A stretch of 64,000 nt of DNA. Origin: Pseudomonadales bacterium. Its GTDB lineage: Bacteria; Pseudomonadota; Gammaproteobacteria; Pseudomonadales; Pseudohongiellaceae. Positions 11,047 to 19,941 of this stretch are shown here, one piece after another (the stretch's first letter is position 1; every line of letters starts with the position of its first letter). Where the stretch lies: positions 1 to 64,000 of the forward strand of contig JALQUB010000006.1 in NCBI GenBank assembly GCA_023268635.1, read 5' to 3'. A model generated the notes under the pieces. The model was not told the origin of the DNA. It made no database searches and worked only from the letters and a program-made list of their open reading frames with translations. A program made the position numbers and the translations under genes.

Positions 11047-13680
11047 TCAAAGCTTGGCTTTCAAATCATAGAGTATTGCGAGGGCTTCTTTCGCACTGAG
11101 ATCGTCGGGCTCGAGTTTTTCCAGCATGTCCACAACAGGATGGGGAGCGGACGCGAATAATTCACTCTGATAGGGCCCGACAGTGTCAGCAGGCTTGTCG
11201 CTCAGTCTGGCGCTGGCAACCGCTTGGCTTGTCGCCCCTCCTGCATGGCTTTCAGCTTCAAGTTGCGCCAATTTGCCGCGTGCGCTGTCGATCACAGCGG
11301 CTGGAATGCCGGCGAGTTGAGCCACTTGCAATCCATAGCTCTGGTTCGCAGGCCCAGGCTTCACCGCATGCATGAAGACTATGCCTGATTCATGCTCGAC
11401 CGCATCCAGATGAACGTTTTCGATTTCATCAAATTCTTCCGGCAGGCTGGTGAGTTCGAAATAGTGAGTCGCGAACAAGGTGTAGGCATGTAAGCGCTGC
11501 GCGATGTAAACGGCTGCCGCCCAGGCGAGAGATAGGCCGTCGAAGGTGCTCGTGCCGCGACCCACCTCATCCATAAGCACGAGGCTGTCTTGTGTGGCGT
11601 TATGGAGGATGTTCGCGGTCTCAGTCATCTCGACCATGAACGTGGATCGTCCCCCGGCAAGATCGTCAGCGGAGCCGATGCGAGTAAATATTCGATCGAT
11701 GGGGCCGAGTCGTACGCGAGTCGCCGGTACGAAGCTGCCGCATAATGCGAGTAATACGATTAATGCTGTCTGTCGCATATAAGTGGATTTACCACCCATA
11801 TTAGGGCCGGTGATGATGAGCATTTTGCAGTCACGATCGAGGCGTGCATCATTGGCGACGAAGGGCTCACTGTTGACGCTTTCCACCACAGGGTGTCGTC
11901 CCTCTACAATCTCGATGCCGGGCTCGGAGTCGAGACAGGGTTTGCAGTAGCCGCCATTGACTGCGCGTTCGGCGAAGCAATTGAGTACATCCAATTGTGC
12001 TAGGGAATCGGCGCTAGCTTGCAGAGCGCCTAGCTCTGTCGCGAGGATATCGAGCAGTTCGTCGTAGAGCGCCTTTTCACGGCTAAGTGACTTGCTCTTT
12101 GCGCTCAGCACCTTGTCTTCAAATTCCTTGAGCTCAGGCGTGATGAATCGCTCAGCATTCTTCAAAGTTTGTCGTCGGATGTAGTCCGCTGGCATTTCTG
12201 CCCCAGCTTGGCCCTTGCTTACTTCGATGTAATAGCCGTGCACTCGGTTATAACCGACCTTGAGCGTAGAAATGCCCGTGCGCGCTTTTTCTTTCACTTC
12301 CAAATCGACTAGAAACTGACCCGCATTAGCGCTGAGATTCCGCAATTCGTCGAGCTCAGAGTCGTAGCCGTTCGCGATGACACCTCCTTCTCGTATTACG
12401 ACAGGCGGATCTTCTTCGAGTGCGCGGAGGAGTAGGGCGTGCTGTTCCGGGAACTGAGCAATTTGGCTGGCAAGCTTGGACAGGGGTTCACAGGCTATCT
12501 TCGCCAATGTCTCTTGCAGCGCCGGCAGCTGCGCAAGACCGTCGCGCAGCTTCGCGAGGTCACGGGGGCGAGCAGATCGTAGACCTAGCCGTGCAAGAAT
12601 GCGTTCTAGGTCACCGATTTGACTTAGTACTTCTACCACTGCTTCAAAGCGATAGTCCTGCATCAGTGCAGCAACCATGTCTTGTCTAGCGCTCAAGATT
12701 TGAGTGTCTCGCAGCGGTCGATTTATCCAGCGTGAGAGCAATCTTCCTCCCATGGCGGTGGCGGTCGTGTCCAACACGGATAGCAGTGTGTTCTCCCGGC
12801 CGCCGGATAAGTTGATATCTAATTCGAGATTGCGCCTACTCGCCGCATCCAAGATGACGCTGTCCTCGAGTTGCTCCACACTGAGGCCCTGTATGTGCGG
12901 CAATTCTGAGCGTTGCGTGTCACGGGCATACTGGAGCAAACAGCCGGCTGCCTGCAGGGCGGTAAGGAGATGCTCGCATCCGAATGCGCTGAGATCTCTC
13001 GTTTTAAAATGACTTATCAGCGTGCGACGGGCGTTGTCTAATTCGAATTCCCACACCGGCCGTTTGCGTTTGGCGGGGTGGCGAACCGACTCTAGGGCTG
13101 ATTCGAGCTCTTCTTGATAGAGAATTTCTGCGGGGCGAATGCGCTCAATTTCAGCTTTCATGGCTTCGAGGCCATAGACTTCGCTGAGCACAAAACGACC
13201 GCTGCTGATATTCATCGAGGCGAGGCCGAAACAGGTGCTCGCGTCGATCTCTCCGACCTTGGTTTGCACGGACAAGCTGAGTAGTGAGTTATCGATGCCT
13301 TCGTCGAGCAATGCTTCATCACTCACAGTGCCTGGTGTGATGATGCGGACGACCTTGCGTTCTACCGGACCCTTGCTGGTCGCAGGATCGCCAATTTGTT
13401 CGCCGATGGCGACGGAGACGCCGGCGGCGACAAGTTTAGCGAGATAACGATCTGCAGCGTGGAAAGGAATTCCGCACATTGGGATAGGCTGACCCCCTGA
13501 TTTGCCGCGCGCGGTGAGCGTGATATCGAGGATCCGCGAGGCGGTCTTCGCATCTTCATAAAACAATTCATAGAAATCGCCCATGCGATAGAAGAGCAAG
13601 CCGTCAGGATGCTGAGCTTTGATGCTCAGGTATTGCTGCATCATTGGGGTGTGTTGGCTGGTATGGGTTGTGCTGCTCAA
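11047..13680 (-). CDS. mutS: DNA mismatch repair protein MutS
   Basis: MutS finds mismatches and small loops and recruits MutL. The 877-residue protein contains the N-terminal [35 protein letters not shown], including the mismatch-contacting Phe and Glu, the connector and lever domains, and the ATPase with Walker [32 protein letters not shown] and FATHYFELT. The C-terminus (YDLKAKL) is complete. The start is taken as TTG at 13680 because it reproduces the normal 11 residues before TPMMQQ and AAGAGA lies at suitable spacing; the next ATG would shorten the N-terminus. The divergent neighbour is pncC. Confidence 0.97.
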   Translation of the reverse strand: MSSTTHTSQHTPMMQQYLSIKAQHPDGLLFYRMGDFYELFYEDAKTASRILDITLTARGKSGGQPIPMCGIPFHAADRYLAKLVAAGVSVAIGEQIGDPATSKGPVERKVVRIITPGTVSDEALLDEGIDNSLLSLSVQTKVGEIDASTCFGLASMNISSGRFVLSEVYGLEAMKAEIERIRPAEILYQEELESALESVRHPAKRKRPVWEFELDNARRTLISHFKTRDLSAFGCEHLLTALQAAGCLLQYARDTQRSELPHIQGLSVEQLEDSVILDAASRRNLELDINLSGGRENTLLSVLDTTATAMGGRLLSRWINRPLRDTQILSARQDMVAALMQDYRFEAVVEVLSQIGDLERILARLGLRSARPRDLAKLRDGLAQLPALQETLAKIACEPLSKLASQIAQFPEQHALLLRALEEDPPVVIREGGVIANGYDSELDELRNLSANAGQFLVDLEVKEKARTGISTLKVGYNRVHGYYIEVSKGQAGAEMPADYIRRQTLKNAERFITPELKEFEDKVLSAKSKSLSREKALYDELLDILATELGALQASADSLAQLDVLNCFAERAVNGGYCKPCLDSEPGIEIVEGRHPVVESVNSEPFVANDARLDRDCKMLIITGPNMGGKSTYMRQTALIVLLALCGSFVPATRVRLGPIDRIFTRIGSADDLAGGRSTFMVEMTETANILHNATQDSLVLMDEVGRGTSTFDGLSLAWAAAVYIAQRLHAYTLFATHYFELTSLPEEFDEIENVHLDAVEHESGIVFMHAVKPGPANQSYGLQVAQLAGIPAAVIDSARGKLAQLEAESHAGGATSQAVASARLSDKPADTVGPYQSELFASAPHPVVDMLEKLEPDDLSAKEALAILYDLKAKL

Positions 13681-13812
13681 AACTTGTCTCTTGCTTCGCT
13701 TACGCTAGTACGGATGGGCTGATGTTGGTTTCCCATAAGGCGCATTAGATTAGCAGATCGGGCTTAGCGGAAACAGCTCGAGAGAATCCTGTAGCTGCAG
13801 TAAACTGCCAGC

Positions 13813-14328
13813 ATGAATGAAGAATCCGTCCAATCGACAGCAGTCCCTAACTTGGTAAAGACACTCGCCGACTTGTTGATGAGGCGTCGCTTGGTAGTCG
13901 CGACGGCAGAATCGTGTACTGGTGGCGGTATAGCGGCGGCATTGACGGAACTGGCTGGCAGTTCGCAATGGTTCGACGCCGGATTCGTGACCTATTCCAA
14001 CATGGCGAAACAACGCATGCTGGGCGTCAATCCGAACCATTTTCGCGAGGGTGGTCCCGGTGCTGTCAGCGAGCAAGTGGTGTTGGAAATGAGTCTCGGG
14101 GCGGTGGCGAGGAGTGAAGCCGAAGTATCAATGGCGGTGAGCGGTATCGCGGGCCCCACCGGCGGCAGCGATGAGAAGCCCGTAGGAACTGTGTGGATAG
14201 CCTGGTGTGTCGATCAACAAGCGGATGCTCAGTGTTATCACTTCGAAGGCGATCGAGCGGCAATCCGTCAGGCTACTGTGGCGACTGCCTTGCAGGGCCT
14301 GTTGGTCCGAATTAGCGGAGAATTCTAG
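13813..14328 (+). CDS. pncC: Nicotinamide-nucleotide amidase (CinA C-terminal family)
   Basis: PncC deamidates nicotinamide mononucleotide, a by-product of DNA ligase, to nicotinate mononucleotide for NAD recycling. The 171-residue protein is the stand-alone amidase domain without the N-terminal MoCF-like domain of long CinA. It shows ATAESCTGGGIAAALTELAGSS, with the active-site serine in ESCTGG, GFVTYSNMAK, and SGIAGPTGGSDEKPVGTVW. It sits between mutS and recA, the standard place for this gene in gammaproteobacteria. No strong ribosome binding site is visible before the ATG. Confidence 0.95.
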   Translation: MNEESVQSTAVPNLVKTLADLLMRRRLVVATAESCTGGGIAAALTELAGSSQWFDAGFVTYSNMAKQRMLGVNPNHFREGGPGAVSEQVVLEMSLGAVARSEAEVSMAVSGIAGPTGGSDEKPVGTVWIAWCVDQQADAQCYHFEGDRAAIRQATVATALQGLLVRISGEF

Positions 14329-14363
14329 TTTTCGCTAAAGGAATTTTCTAAATAGCCAATATA

Positions 14364-14379
14364 CTGGTTGTTCATACAG
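14364..14379 (+). promoter_or_regulatory. LexA box 1 of recA
   Basis: The sequence CTGGTTGTTCATACAG fits the gammaproteobacterial SOS consensus CTG-N10-CAG exactly at both ends. It overlaps the -35 region of the likely recA promoter (TTGTTC, 14368-14373), so bound LexA would block RNA polymerase. The right half is closer to consensus (CATACAG) than the left. Confidence 0.85.
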
Positions 14380-14396
14380 TAATTATCTGGTTTAAT
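14368..14396 (+). promoter_or_regulatory. Likely sigma70 promoter of recA
   Basis: A -35 element TTGTTC (14368-14373) and a -10 element TTTAAT (14391-14396) are separated by 17 bases. Transcription would start near 14403, inside the second LexA box. The placement relative to both boxes is what makes this promoter credible; it has not been tested. Confidence 0.6.
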
Positions 14397-14401
14397 AACT
14401 A

Positions 14402-14417
14402 CTGTTTGGATAAACAG
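14402..14417 (+). promoter_or_regulatory. LexA box 2 of recA
   Basis: CTGTTTGGATAAACAG matches CTG-N10-CAG and has perfectly symmetric outer arms (CTGTTT/AAACAG). Its centre lies 38 bases downstream of the first box, covering the predicted transcription start. Confidence 0.82.
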
Positions 14418-14639
14418 TGATTGGTGATTGTTTCCCCTCTCTGTTGCTAGCGACTGGCGCTGGATTTGCGCCGATAGCGTAAAAAAGTACAGAGACACAT
14501 CAAAATTAGCGAATGGCCTAGGAGAGGCTATTCTGATAGTTGGGGCGTTATACCCCGCTAGATAAAGCAAACGAATACTCAAGGAACAAGGCTTCGGTTG
14601 TCTCACTCAACTGGCTGATATCAGCACAAGGAATAAAAC

Positions 14640-15725
14640 ATGGTCGATGAAAGCAAAGAAAAGGCATTAGCAGCGGCGCTCTCTCAAATCGAGCGTCAAT
14701 TCGGCAAAGGCTCAATGATGCGTCTGGGCGATAGTGAGCGAGAAGCAGTCCCTTCAATATCGACAGGCTCACTAGGCTTAGATGTCGCGCTCGGCATAGG
14801 CGGTCTCCCGCGTGGTCGTATAGTTGAAATCTATGGCCCTGAGTCTTCGGGCAAGACCACATTAACCCTGCAGGTCATCGCCGAAGCGCAGAAGGCCGGT
14901 GGAAGCTGCGCGTTCATCGATGCAGAGCACGCATTGGATCCAATCTATGCGGAGGCCTTGGGCGTCGATGTCGATAATCTTCTAGTCAGTCAACCTGACA
15001 CGGGTGAGCAGGCGCTTGAGATCTGTGACATGGTTGTGCGCTCTGGTGCTCTGGACGTTGTGGTTATTGACTCCGTTGCTGCGTTAACGCCGAAGGCAGA
15101 GATTGAAGGCGATATGGGCGATAGCCACATGGGTTTGCAGGCGCGCCTCATGTCGCAAGCGCTGCGTAAGATGACGGGTAATATTAAGAATTCGAATACC
15201 CTGGTGATTTTCATCAACCAAATTCGCATGAAAATCGGTGTCATGTTCGGTTCGCCTGAGACGACTACGGGAGGTAATGCGCTCAAGTTTTATTCCTCAG
15301 TCCGCCTAGATATTCGTCGCATTGGTTCGATTAAAGAGGGCGATGAGGTCGTCGGTAACGAAACACGAGTGAAAGTTGTTAAGAATAAGGTGGCACCGCC
15401 ATTCCGCCAGACTGAGTTCCAGATCATGTATGGCAAGGGTATCCACCGTTTGGGCGAAGTTATCGACCTTGGTGTGAAACTCAATCTCATTGAAAAATCC
15501 GGTGCTTGGTACGCGTACAAGGGGGAGAAGATTGGCCAGGGCAAAAAGAATGCCTCATGCTATCTCGAAGAAAATCCTGCGATTGCTGCCGAGATAGAAG
15601 CGCAGATTCGTCAACAGCTCTTAGCTGATCCTAAGGCGCAGGCTGCTGCTGAAGCTGCGGCAAGAGCCGAAGCACGCGCATCGGCGAATGACGAGACTGT
15701 TGAAGCGGATGCGTCAAACGGCTAG
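14640..15725 (+). CDS. recA: Recombinase RecA
   Basis: RecA forms filaments on single-stranded DNA, drives strand exchange and promotes LexA self-cleavage. The 361-residue protein has Walker [14 protein letters not shown] at residues 66-78, [11 protein letters not shown], the L1/L2 DNA-binding region with [30 protein letters not shown], and an acidic C-terminal tail ([12 protein letters not shown]) that normally tempers DNA binding. The ATG follows AAGGAAT. Two LexA boxes upstream indicate SOS induction. recX follows and overlaps its end, the usual arrangement for holding RecA in check. Confidence 0.98.
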   Translation: MVDESKEKALAAALSQIERQFGKGSMMRLGDSEREAVPSISTGSLGLDVALGIGGLPRGRIVEIYGPESSGKTTLTLQVIAEAQKAGGSCAFIDAEHALDPIYAEALGVDVDNLLVSQPDTGEQALEICDMVVRSGALDVVVIDSVAALTPKAEIEGDMGDSHMGLQARLMSQALRKMTGNIKNSNTLVIFINQIRMKIGVMFGSPETTTGGNALKFYSSVRLDIRRIGSIKEGDEVVGNETRVKVVKNKVAPPFRQTEFQIMYGKGIHRLGEVIDLGVKLNLIEKSGAWYAYKGEKIGQGKKNASCYLEENPAIAAEIEAQIRQQLLADPKAQAAAEAAARAEARASANDETVEADASNG

Positions 15726-16326
15726 TAAGCAAGATTGCGACTGCGCAGACCTAGCTGTGCCGGTCGATGATGGGGAGAGCGTGGTGGGCCAGGGAAGCCA
15801 ACATTCCGTGGACCACGACGCCGATTCCTCCTCTCGGTTTGATTCCGTTGACACTGTTCAGGAAGCACTCCCGACTCAAATTAGACGCGCAGCGATGGAC
15901 GCGCTCGCACGTCGTGAACACTCCTATGTGGAGTTACAGCGTAAACTCAGAAGTAAGTTTGCCGACGTCCCAGTTGAAGAACTCCAATTGCAGCTCGATC
16001 GTCTGAGAGAACAGGGTTTGCAATCGGATACACGCTTTACCGAATCCTACATCCGCTATCGAAAGTCCCGTGGTTTCGCGTATCTACACCTGCGAGCTGA
16101 TTTATTGGGGCGCGGCGTGAGTGAACAAATAGTCGAAGAGTTTCTCTTTCCCGATGATGAGGATTGGTTGCCAATGGCCGAGGCGCTCGTAGAAAGGCGA
16201 TTGCTTGGGGAGGGCGAGCTCATCTTTGGCAGTAAGACTCATCGCAAACTGATACGTTTCTTAGATTCTAGAGGATTTCCTCATAGCATCAGCCGAAGGG
16301 CGCTCGATGCGAAATTACGGCGTTAG
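15709..16326 (+). CDS. recX: RecA regulatory protein RecX
   Basis: RecX binds RecA filaments and limits their growth. The conserved part begins around residue 55 with [27 protein letters not shown] and continues with [45 protein letters not shown], the three-helix repeats of the family. The start is uncertain: ATG 15688 and ATG 15709 both lie inside the end of recA, and neither has a clear ribosome binding site. The resulting 50-60 residue N-terminal extension is polar and acidic and is longer than in E. coli RecX (166 residues). An internal ATG at 15892 would truncate the first repeat. Overlap with recA suggests coupling and shared SOS control. Confidence 0.88.
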   Translation: MRQTASKQDCDCADLAVPVDDGESVVGQGSQHSVDHDADSSSRFDSVDTVQEALPTQIRRAAMDALARREHSYVELQRKLRSKFADVPVEELQLQLDRLREQGLQSDTRFTESYIRYRKSRGFAYLHLRADLLGRGVSEQIVEEFLFPDDEDWLPMAEALVERRLLGEGELIFGSKTHRKLIRFLDSRGFPHSISRRALDAKLRR

Positions 16327-16427
16327 CTCTTCGCGATCCACTTATCCAGACGTTTATGCAGCTCTCCTAAAGTGGCATAATAGCGCCCCTCGATCGGCCT
16401 CCAGTCATTAGTCTCTTAGGAACTTAC

Positions 16428-17684
16428 ATGAAACTCATTCGATCTTTTCGTGGCATACGTCCAGTAGCTGAATTAGCGGCGCAAGTCGCCTCACACCCCT
16501 ATGATGTGTTGAATAGGGAAGAGGCTTATGAGCTCGCGAAGGATAATCCCAACAGTTTTTTGCATATCAATAAACCAGAGGTTGATATGCCCGCTGAACT
16601 TAGCGTCTATGATCCGAGTGTCTATGCGAAGGGTCGTGAGAATTTAGATCGATTCATAGCCGAAGGCATTCTCAAGCAAGACGACTCACCTACCTTGTAT
16701 GTTTATAAGCAGGTGATGGGCGAGCACGAGCAGGTTGGCTTGGTCGCCGCCGCATCGGTCGAGGCCTACGATCAAGATTTGATTAAGAAGCATGAGTTTA
16801 CGAGGCCGGTGAAAGAGGATGATCGCGTTCATCACATTGATGCGCTGAACGCTCAAGTTGGCCCGGTTTTTCTCACTTATAGGGCGCAGTCAAAGATTGA
16901 TGCACTCATCGGTGGTATCACCGATGGCGAACCCGATTACGACTTCCAGGCAGACGATGACACGCGTCATGTGCTGTGGGTAATCCGTGACTCGGCGCTA
17001 GTTGCTGCCATTGAGCAGGAAATTAATGCCTTAGATTGCCTGTATGTCGCGGACGGCCATCATCGCTCCGCCGCCGCATCAAGGGTAAAGAAAATGCGTC
17101 AAGATGCGAATCCTCAGCATACTGGGGAAGAGGCCTATAACTATTTTCTAACCGTGTTATTCCCGCATGACCAAATGCAGATTCTCGATTATAACCGTCT
17201 TGTCGCAGACCTTAACGGGAGCTCGGTTAATGAGTTTCTTGCTGCTCTGGCCGAGCACTTCGACATTGAGCTCGTCGATGGAGAGGCTCGTCCCGAGGCG
17301 CCGCGTCAATTTGGGTTTTATTCTGGCGGGCAATGGTATTCATTAACTGCGAATTCAGATTTGCTCGATAAAATTGATGATTCCGATCCGGTGGCGAGTC
17401 TCGACGTCAGCATCTTGCAAGATTATATCTTCACGCCACTGCTGAATATCGTCGATCAGCGTACTGACAGTCGCGTCGATTTTGTGGGCGGCATTCGTGG
17501 ATTAAAAGAGCTCGAGCGTCGCAGTGAGGGAGGGGAGTGGCAAGCGGCATTCGCTCTTTACCCGACGTCTATTGAAAGCCTCATGGCAATCGCCGATGCA
17601 GGCGAGGTAATGCCGCCGAAGTCGACTTGGTTCGAGCCAAAGTTGAAGAGTGGATTAGTGGTACACTCATTGAGCGAAGCCTGA
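16428..17684 (+). CDS. DUF1015 family protein, function unknown
   Basis: This is a 418-residue soluble protein with the family's N-terminal FRGIRPVAELAAQVASHPYDVLNREEA block, a central KKHEFTRPVKEDDRVHHIDALNAQVGPVFLTY segment and the conserved LYVADGHHRSAAASRV. The DGHHR motif recalls the nucleotide-binding box of ParB/sulfiredoxin-fold kinases, but this similarity is only suggestive and I assign no reaction. It has an AGGAA ribosome binding site and stands alone: recX ends 101 bases upstream and a strong hairpin terminator follows. There is no signal peptide or membrane segment. Confidence 0.85.
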   Translation: MKLIRSFRGIRPVAELAAQVASHPYDVLNREEAYELAKDNPNSFLHINKPEVDMPAELSVYDPSVYAKGRENLDRFIAEGILKQDDSPTLYVYKQVMGEHEQVGLVAAASVEAYDQDLIKKHEFTRPVKEDDRVHHIDALNAQVGPVFLTYRAQSKIDALIGGITDGEPDYDFQADDDTRHVLWVIRDSALVAAIEQEINALDCLYVADGHHRSAAASRVKKMRQDANPQHTGEEAYNYFLTVLFPHDQMQILDYNRLVADLNGSSVNEFLAALAEHFDIELVDGEARPEAPRQFGFYSGGQWYSLTANSDLLDKIDDSDPVASLDVSILQDYIFTPLLNIVDQRTDSRVDFVGGIRGLKELERRSEGGEWQAAFALYPTSIESLMAIADAGEVMPPKSTWFEPKLKSGLVVHSLSEA

Positions 17685-17731
17685 TTTGTTAATGCATGAT
17701 TCTCTACGTTAGCGAAACGTATCGAATCACG

Positions 17732-17769
17732 AAAAAACGGCGGGAGACTATGTCTGCCGCCGTTTTTTT
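17732..17769. terminator. Bidirectional intrinsic terminator between the DUF1015 gene and hsp20
   Basis: AAAAAACGGCGG (17732-17743) pairs with CCGCCGTTTTTT (17756-17767). The inner AGAC/GTCT adds four more pairs. The A-run on one side and T-run on the other make it work for both converging genes. Confidence 0.9.
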
Positions 17770-17802
17770 GTCACGCTGATTCGCGCTACTTGGTTAGCGT
17801 GA

Positions 17803-18267
17803 TCAAGCCGCTGATTGTTTCGCTAAGTCGACCAGTTTTGCTTTTTCCGAATTGATCGGAATCTGCCTTGGTCGCATCGACTCAGGGATTACTCGAACCA
17901 GGTCGATGTGCAGCAGTCCGTTCGCGAGGTTCGCGCCGGTAACTTCAATGTGGTCTGCTAATTGGAAACGGCGTTCAAAATTGCGCGCGGCGATACCTTG
18001 GTGAAGGAAGTTGCGTGAGCCGTCTGCGCCTTCTTTTTTGCCTTTCACAGTCAGGGTTTGCTTTTCTGACTGTAGCTCGAGCTCGCTTTCCACGAAGCCG
18101 GCTACCGCCATGGTGATTTGGTATTTATCCGTGTCGATCAGTTCGATATTGTAGGGTGGATAGCTCGGCTGGCTAGAGTCGTTGCGGTTTACCGCATCGA
18201 GTAGTGACGACAGGTGATCGAAGCCGATTGTAGAACGGTAGAGTGGTGAAAAATCAAAGTTACGCAT
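17803..18267 (-). CDS. Small heat-shock protein, Hsp20/IbpA type
   Basis: This is an ATP-independent chaperone that binds unfolding or aggregating proteins. The 154-residue protein resembles IbpA/IbpB: MRNFDFSPLYRSTIGFDHLSSLLD at the start, the alpha-crystallin domain from YPPYNIELIDTDKYQITMAVAGF to the conserved GANLANGLLHIDL, and a short tail with RPRQIPI, the IxI-like motif used in oligomer assembly. I chose ATG 18267 because GAGGA lies 6 bases before it; an in-frame TTG at 18282 lacks this. The promoter fits the heat-shock sigma factor (18370-18397). Confidence 0.94.
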   Translation of the reverse strand: MRNFDFSPLYRSTIGFDHLSSLLDAVNRNDSSQPSYPPYNIELIDTDKYQITMAVAGFVESELELQSEKQTLTVKGKKEGADGSRNFLHQGIAARNFERRFQLADHIEVTGANLANGLLHIDLVRVIPESMRPRQIPINSEKAKLVDLAKQSAA

Positions 18268-18369
18268 GTCATATCCTCGCAATTAAGCAATATGTTGTTA
18301 ATTTGACCTCCCCATTCTTAGACGGGCGAGGTTCGTAGACAGCCTCTCTTGAGCACTGCCTATGAACCT

Positions 18370-18397
18370 ATATGCTGCGCGATTTATTATTTTCAAG
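18370..18397 (-). promoter_or_regulatory. Sigma32-type heat-shock promoter of hsp20
   Basis: On the minus strand CTTGAAA (18397-18391) is followed after 13 bases by CAGCATAT (18377-18370), matching the RpoH consensus CTTGAAA-N11-16-CCCCATNT at the -35 perfectly and at five of seven fixed -10 positions. It is just upstream of the small heat-shock gene and downstream of prpD, leaving a leader of about 95 bases. Confidence 0.72.
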
Positions 18398-18418
18398 GTT
18401 ACCCTTAAAAATAATTAT

Positions 18419-19867
18419 TTAGATGACTAGCATGCTCATAAACTCGTTGACTGGAGTGGCCTCGAGTTTTTCTTGATCTTTACAAAGTTCAAAAATCTCA
18501 TTGCAGCGCTTCGCCGGGAAGCGGGTGGCAAGATTTGCTTTGAATTTGCTTTCTAATAGCGGAATGCCTTCTTCCCTACGTCGTCGGTGTCCCACGGGGT
18601 AGTTTATTTCGACTTTGTCTGAGCAGCTGCCATCTTTGAAGTAGACCTGCAGCGCGTTCGCTATGGAACGCTTCTCTGGCTCTAGGTATTCCTTCGTGTA
18701 AGTCGGATTCTCGTGAATTTCCATTTTCTCACGGAGCTCATCGATTATTGGGTGTGCTTCATGGAAGCTGTCTTCGTAATGTTCGGCAACGAGATTACCA
18801 AAAGCGAGTGGCACCGCCGTCATATACTGGAGGCAGTGGTCGCGATCAGCCGGATTATTTAGAGGTCCGGACTTACTGATAATGCGGATGGCGGATTCAT
18901 GGGTATGGATGACGATTTTCTCGATCTCATCTAGGCGATCTTTCACTTTGGGGTGTAAGCGAACAGCCGCTTCCGCGGCGGTCTGTGAGTGGAATTCTGC
19001 GGGGAAGGATATCTTAAACAGAATGTTCTCCATTACATAGCTGCCGTAAGATCTTGTAAATTCGAACTCTTTCCCTTTGAATGAAACGTCGTAAAATCCC
19101 CAGGTCGGCGCAGTGAGTACGCTCGGGTAACCTATTTCGCCGCGCATTGTGAAGTCGGCGAGACGCACCGCGCGCGACGTCGCATCGCCCGCTGCCCAAG
19201 ACTTACGGGGTCCAGCATTGGGGGAATGGCGATACGTGCGCAAGCTCGAACCATCTAACCAGGCTTGCGATAGCGCATCGATAATTTGCTCGCGTGTGCC
19301 ACCCAACATCTTCGTAGCGACAGCTGTCGATGCCACTCGAACGAGTAATACGTGGCAAAGTCCAACGCGATTAAAACTATTCTCCAGCGCGATGATGCCT
19401 TGAATCTCATGCGCCTTGATCATCGCCGTTAATACATCACGCATGGTTAGTGGCGCTTTTCCTGCAGCGATATTCTGTTGGGATAAGTAGTCAGCAACGG
19501 CGAGGATTGCTCCGAGGTTGTCCGACGGATGCCCCCATTCTGCAGCAAGCCACGTGTCGTTGTAGTCCAACCAGCGCACAATACAGCCAATGTCCCAAGC
19601 CGCCTTGATTGGATCTAGGCGAAATTGAGTGCCGGGTACACGCGCGCCATTCGGAACGATGGTGCCTTCGACGAGTGGGCCGAGTAGTTTGCTGCACTCG
19701 GGGAATCGTAAGGCGAGTAGGCCGCAGCCTAAGGTGTCCATCAAACAATTACGCGCGGTATCGTAGGCTTCGTTAGAATCGATTTCGTAGTCGCACACAT
19801 AATTGGCGATATCGACGAGTACTTTATCGGGGTCTGGACGGTTATTGAGTTCTACATTTGCTGACAC
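18419..19867 (-). CDS. prpD: MmgE/PrpD family 2-methylcitrate dehydratase
   Basis: PrpD dehydrates 2-methylcitrate to 2-methyl-cis-aconitate in the methylcitrate cycle that breaks down propionyl-CoA. The 482-residue protein has the family's [46 protein letters not shown] and [22 protein letters not shown] segments, and the C-terminal domain with [18 protein letters not shown]. It begins with GTG at 19867 behind AAGGAA. It is the last gene of the gntR-prpB-prpC-prpD operon. The alternative enzyme pair AcnD-PrpF is not present here, so this protein is the natural candidate for the step. Confidence 0.93.
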   Translation of the reverse strand: MSANVELNNRPDPDKVLVDIANYVCDYEIDSNEAYDTARNCLMDTLGCGLLALRFPECSKLLGPLVEGTIVPNGARVPGTQFRLDPIKAAWDIGCIVRWLDYNDTWLAAEWGHPSDNLGAILAVADYLSQQNIAAGKAPLTMRDVLTAMIKAHEIQGIIALENSFNRVGLCHVLLVRVASTAVATKMLGGTREQIIDALSQAWLDGSSLRTYRHSPNAGPRKSWAAGDATSRAVRLADFTMRGEIGYPSVLTAPTWGFYDVSFKGKEFEFTRSYGSYVMENILFKISFPAEFHSQTAAEAAVRLHPKVKDRLDEIEKIVIHTHESAIRIISKSGPLNNPADRDHCLQYMTAVPLAFGNLVAEHYEDSFHEAHPIIDELREKMEIHENPTYTKEYLEPEKRSIANALQVYFKDGSCSDKVEINYPVGHRRRREEGIPLLESKFKANLATRFPAKRCNEIFELCKDQEKLEATPVNEFMSMLVI

Positions 19868-19941
19868 GTGAGATTCCTTTTCTAGAGAGTCAATGTTGTG
19901 CCTCGTGGCATGAGTTCACCAGGCAATATTCGGTGATTTAT

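Larger units (their letters stand above)
14329..14639 (+). promoter_or_regulatory. recA upstream region (no gene)
   Basis: This 311-base gap between pncC and recA holds the SOS control region: two LexA boxes (14364-14379 and 14402-14417), a promoter overlapping the first, and a recA ribosome binding site (AAGGAAT, about 14628-14634). A 12-base perfect palindrome GCTGATATCAGC lies at 14614-14625, just ahead of the ribosome binding site. I found no coding sequence and no convincing pncC terminator in it. Confidence 0.7.

Noticed and set aside
10873-11160. Open frame between fdxA and mutS on the plus strand
   Set aside because: It covers the end of mutS and the fdxA promoter region, and its product is low-complexity without family features.
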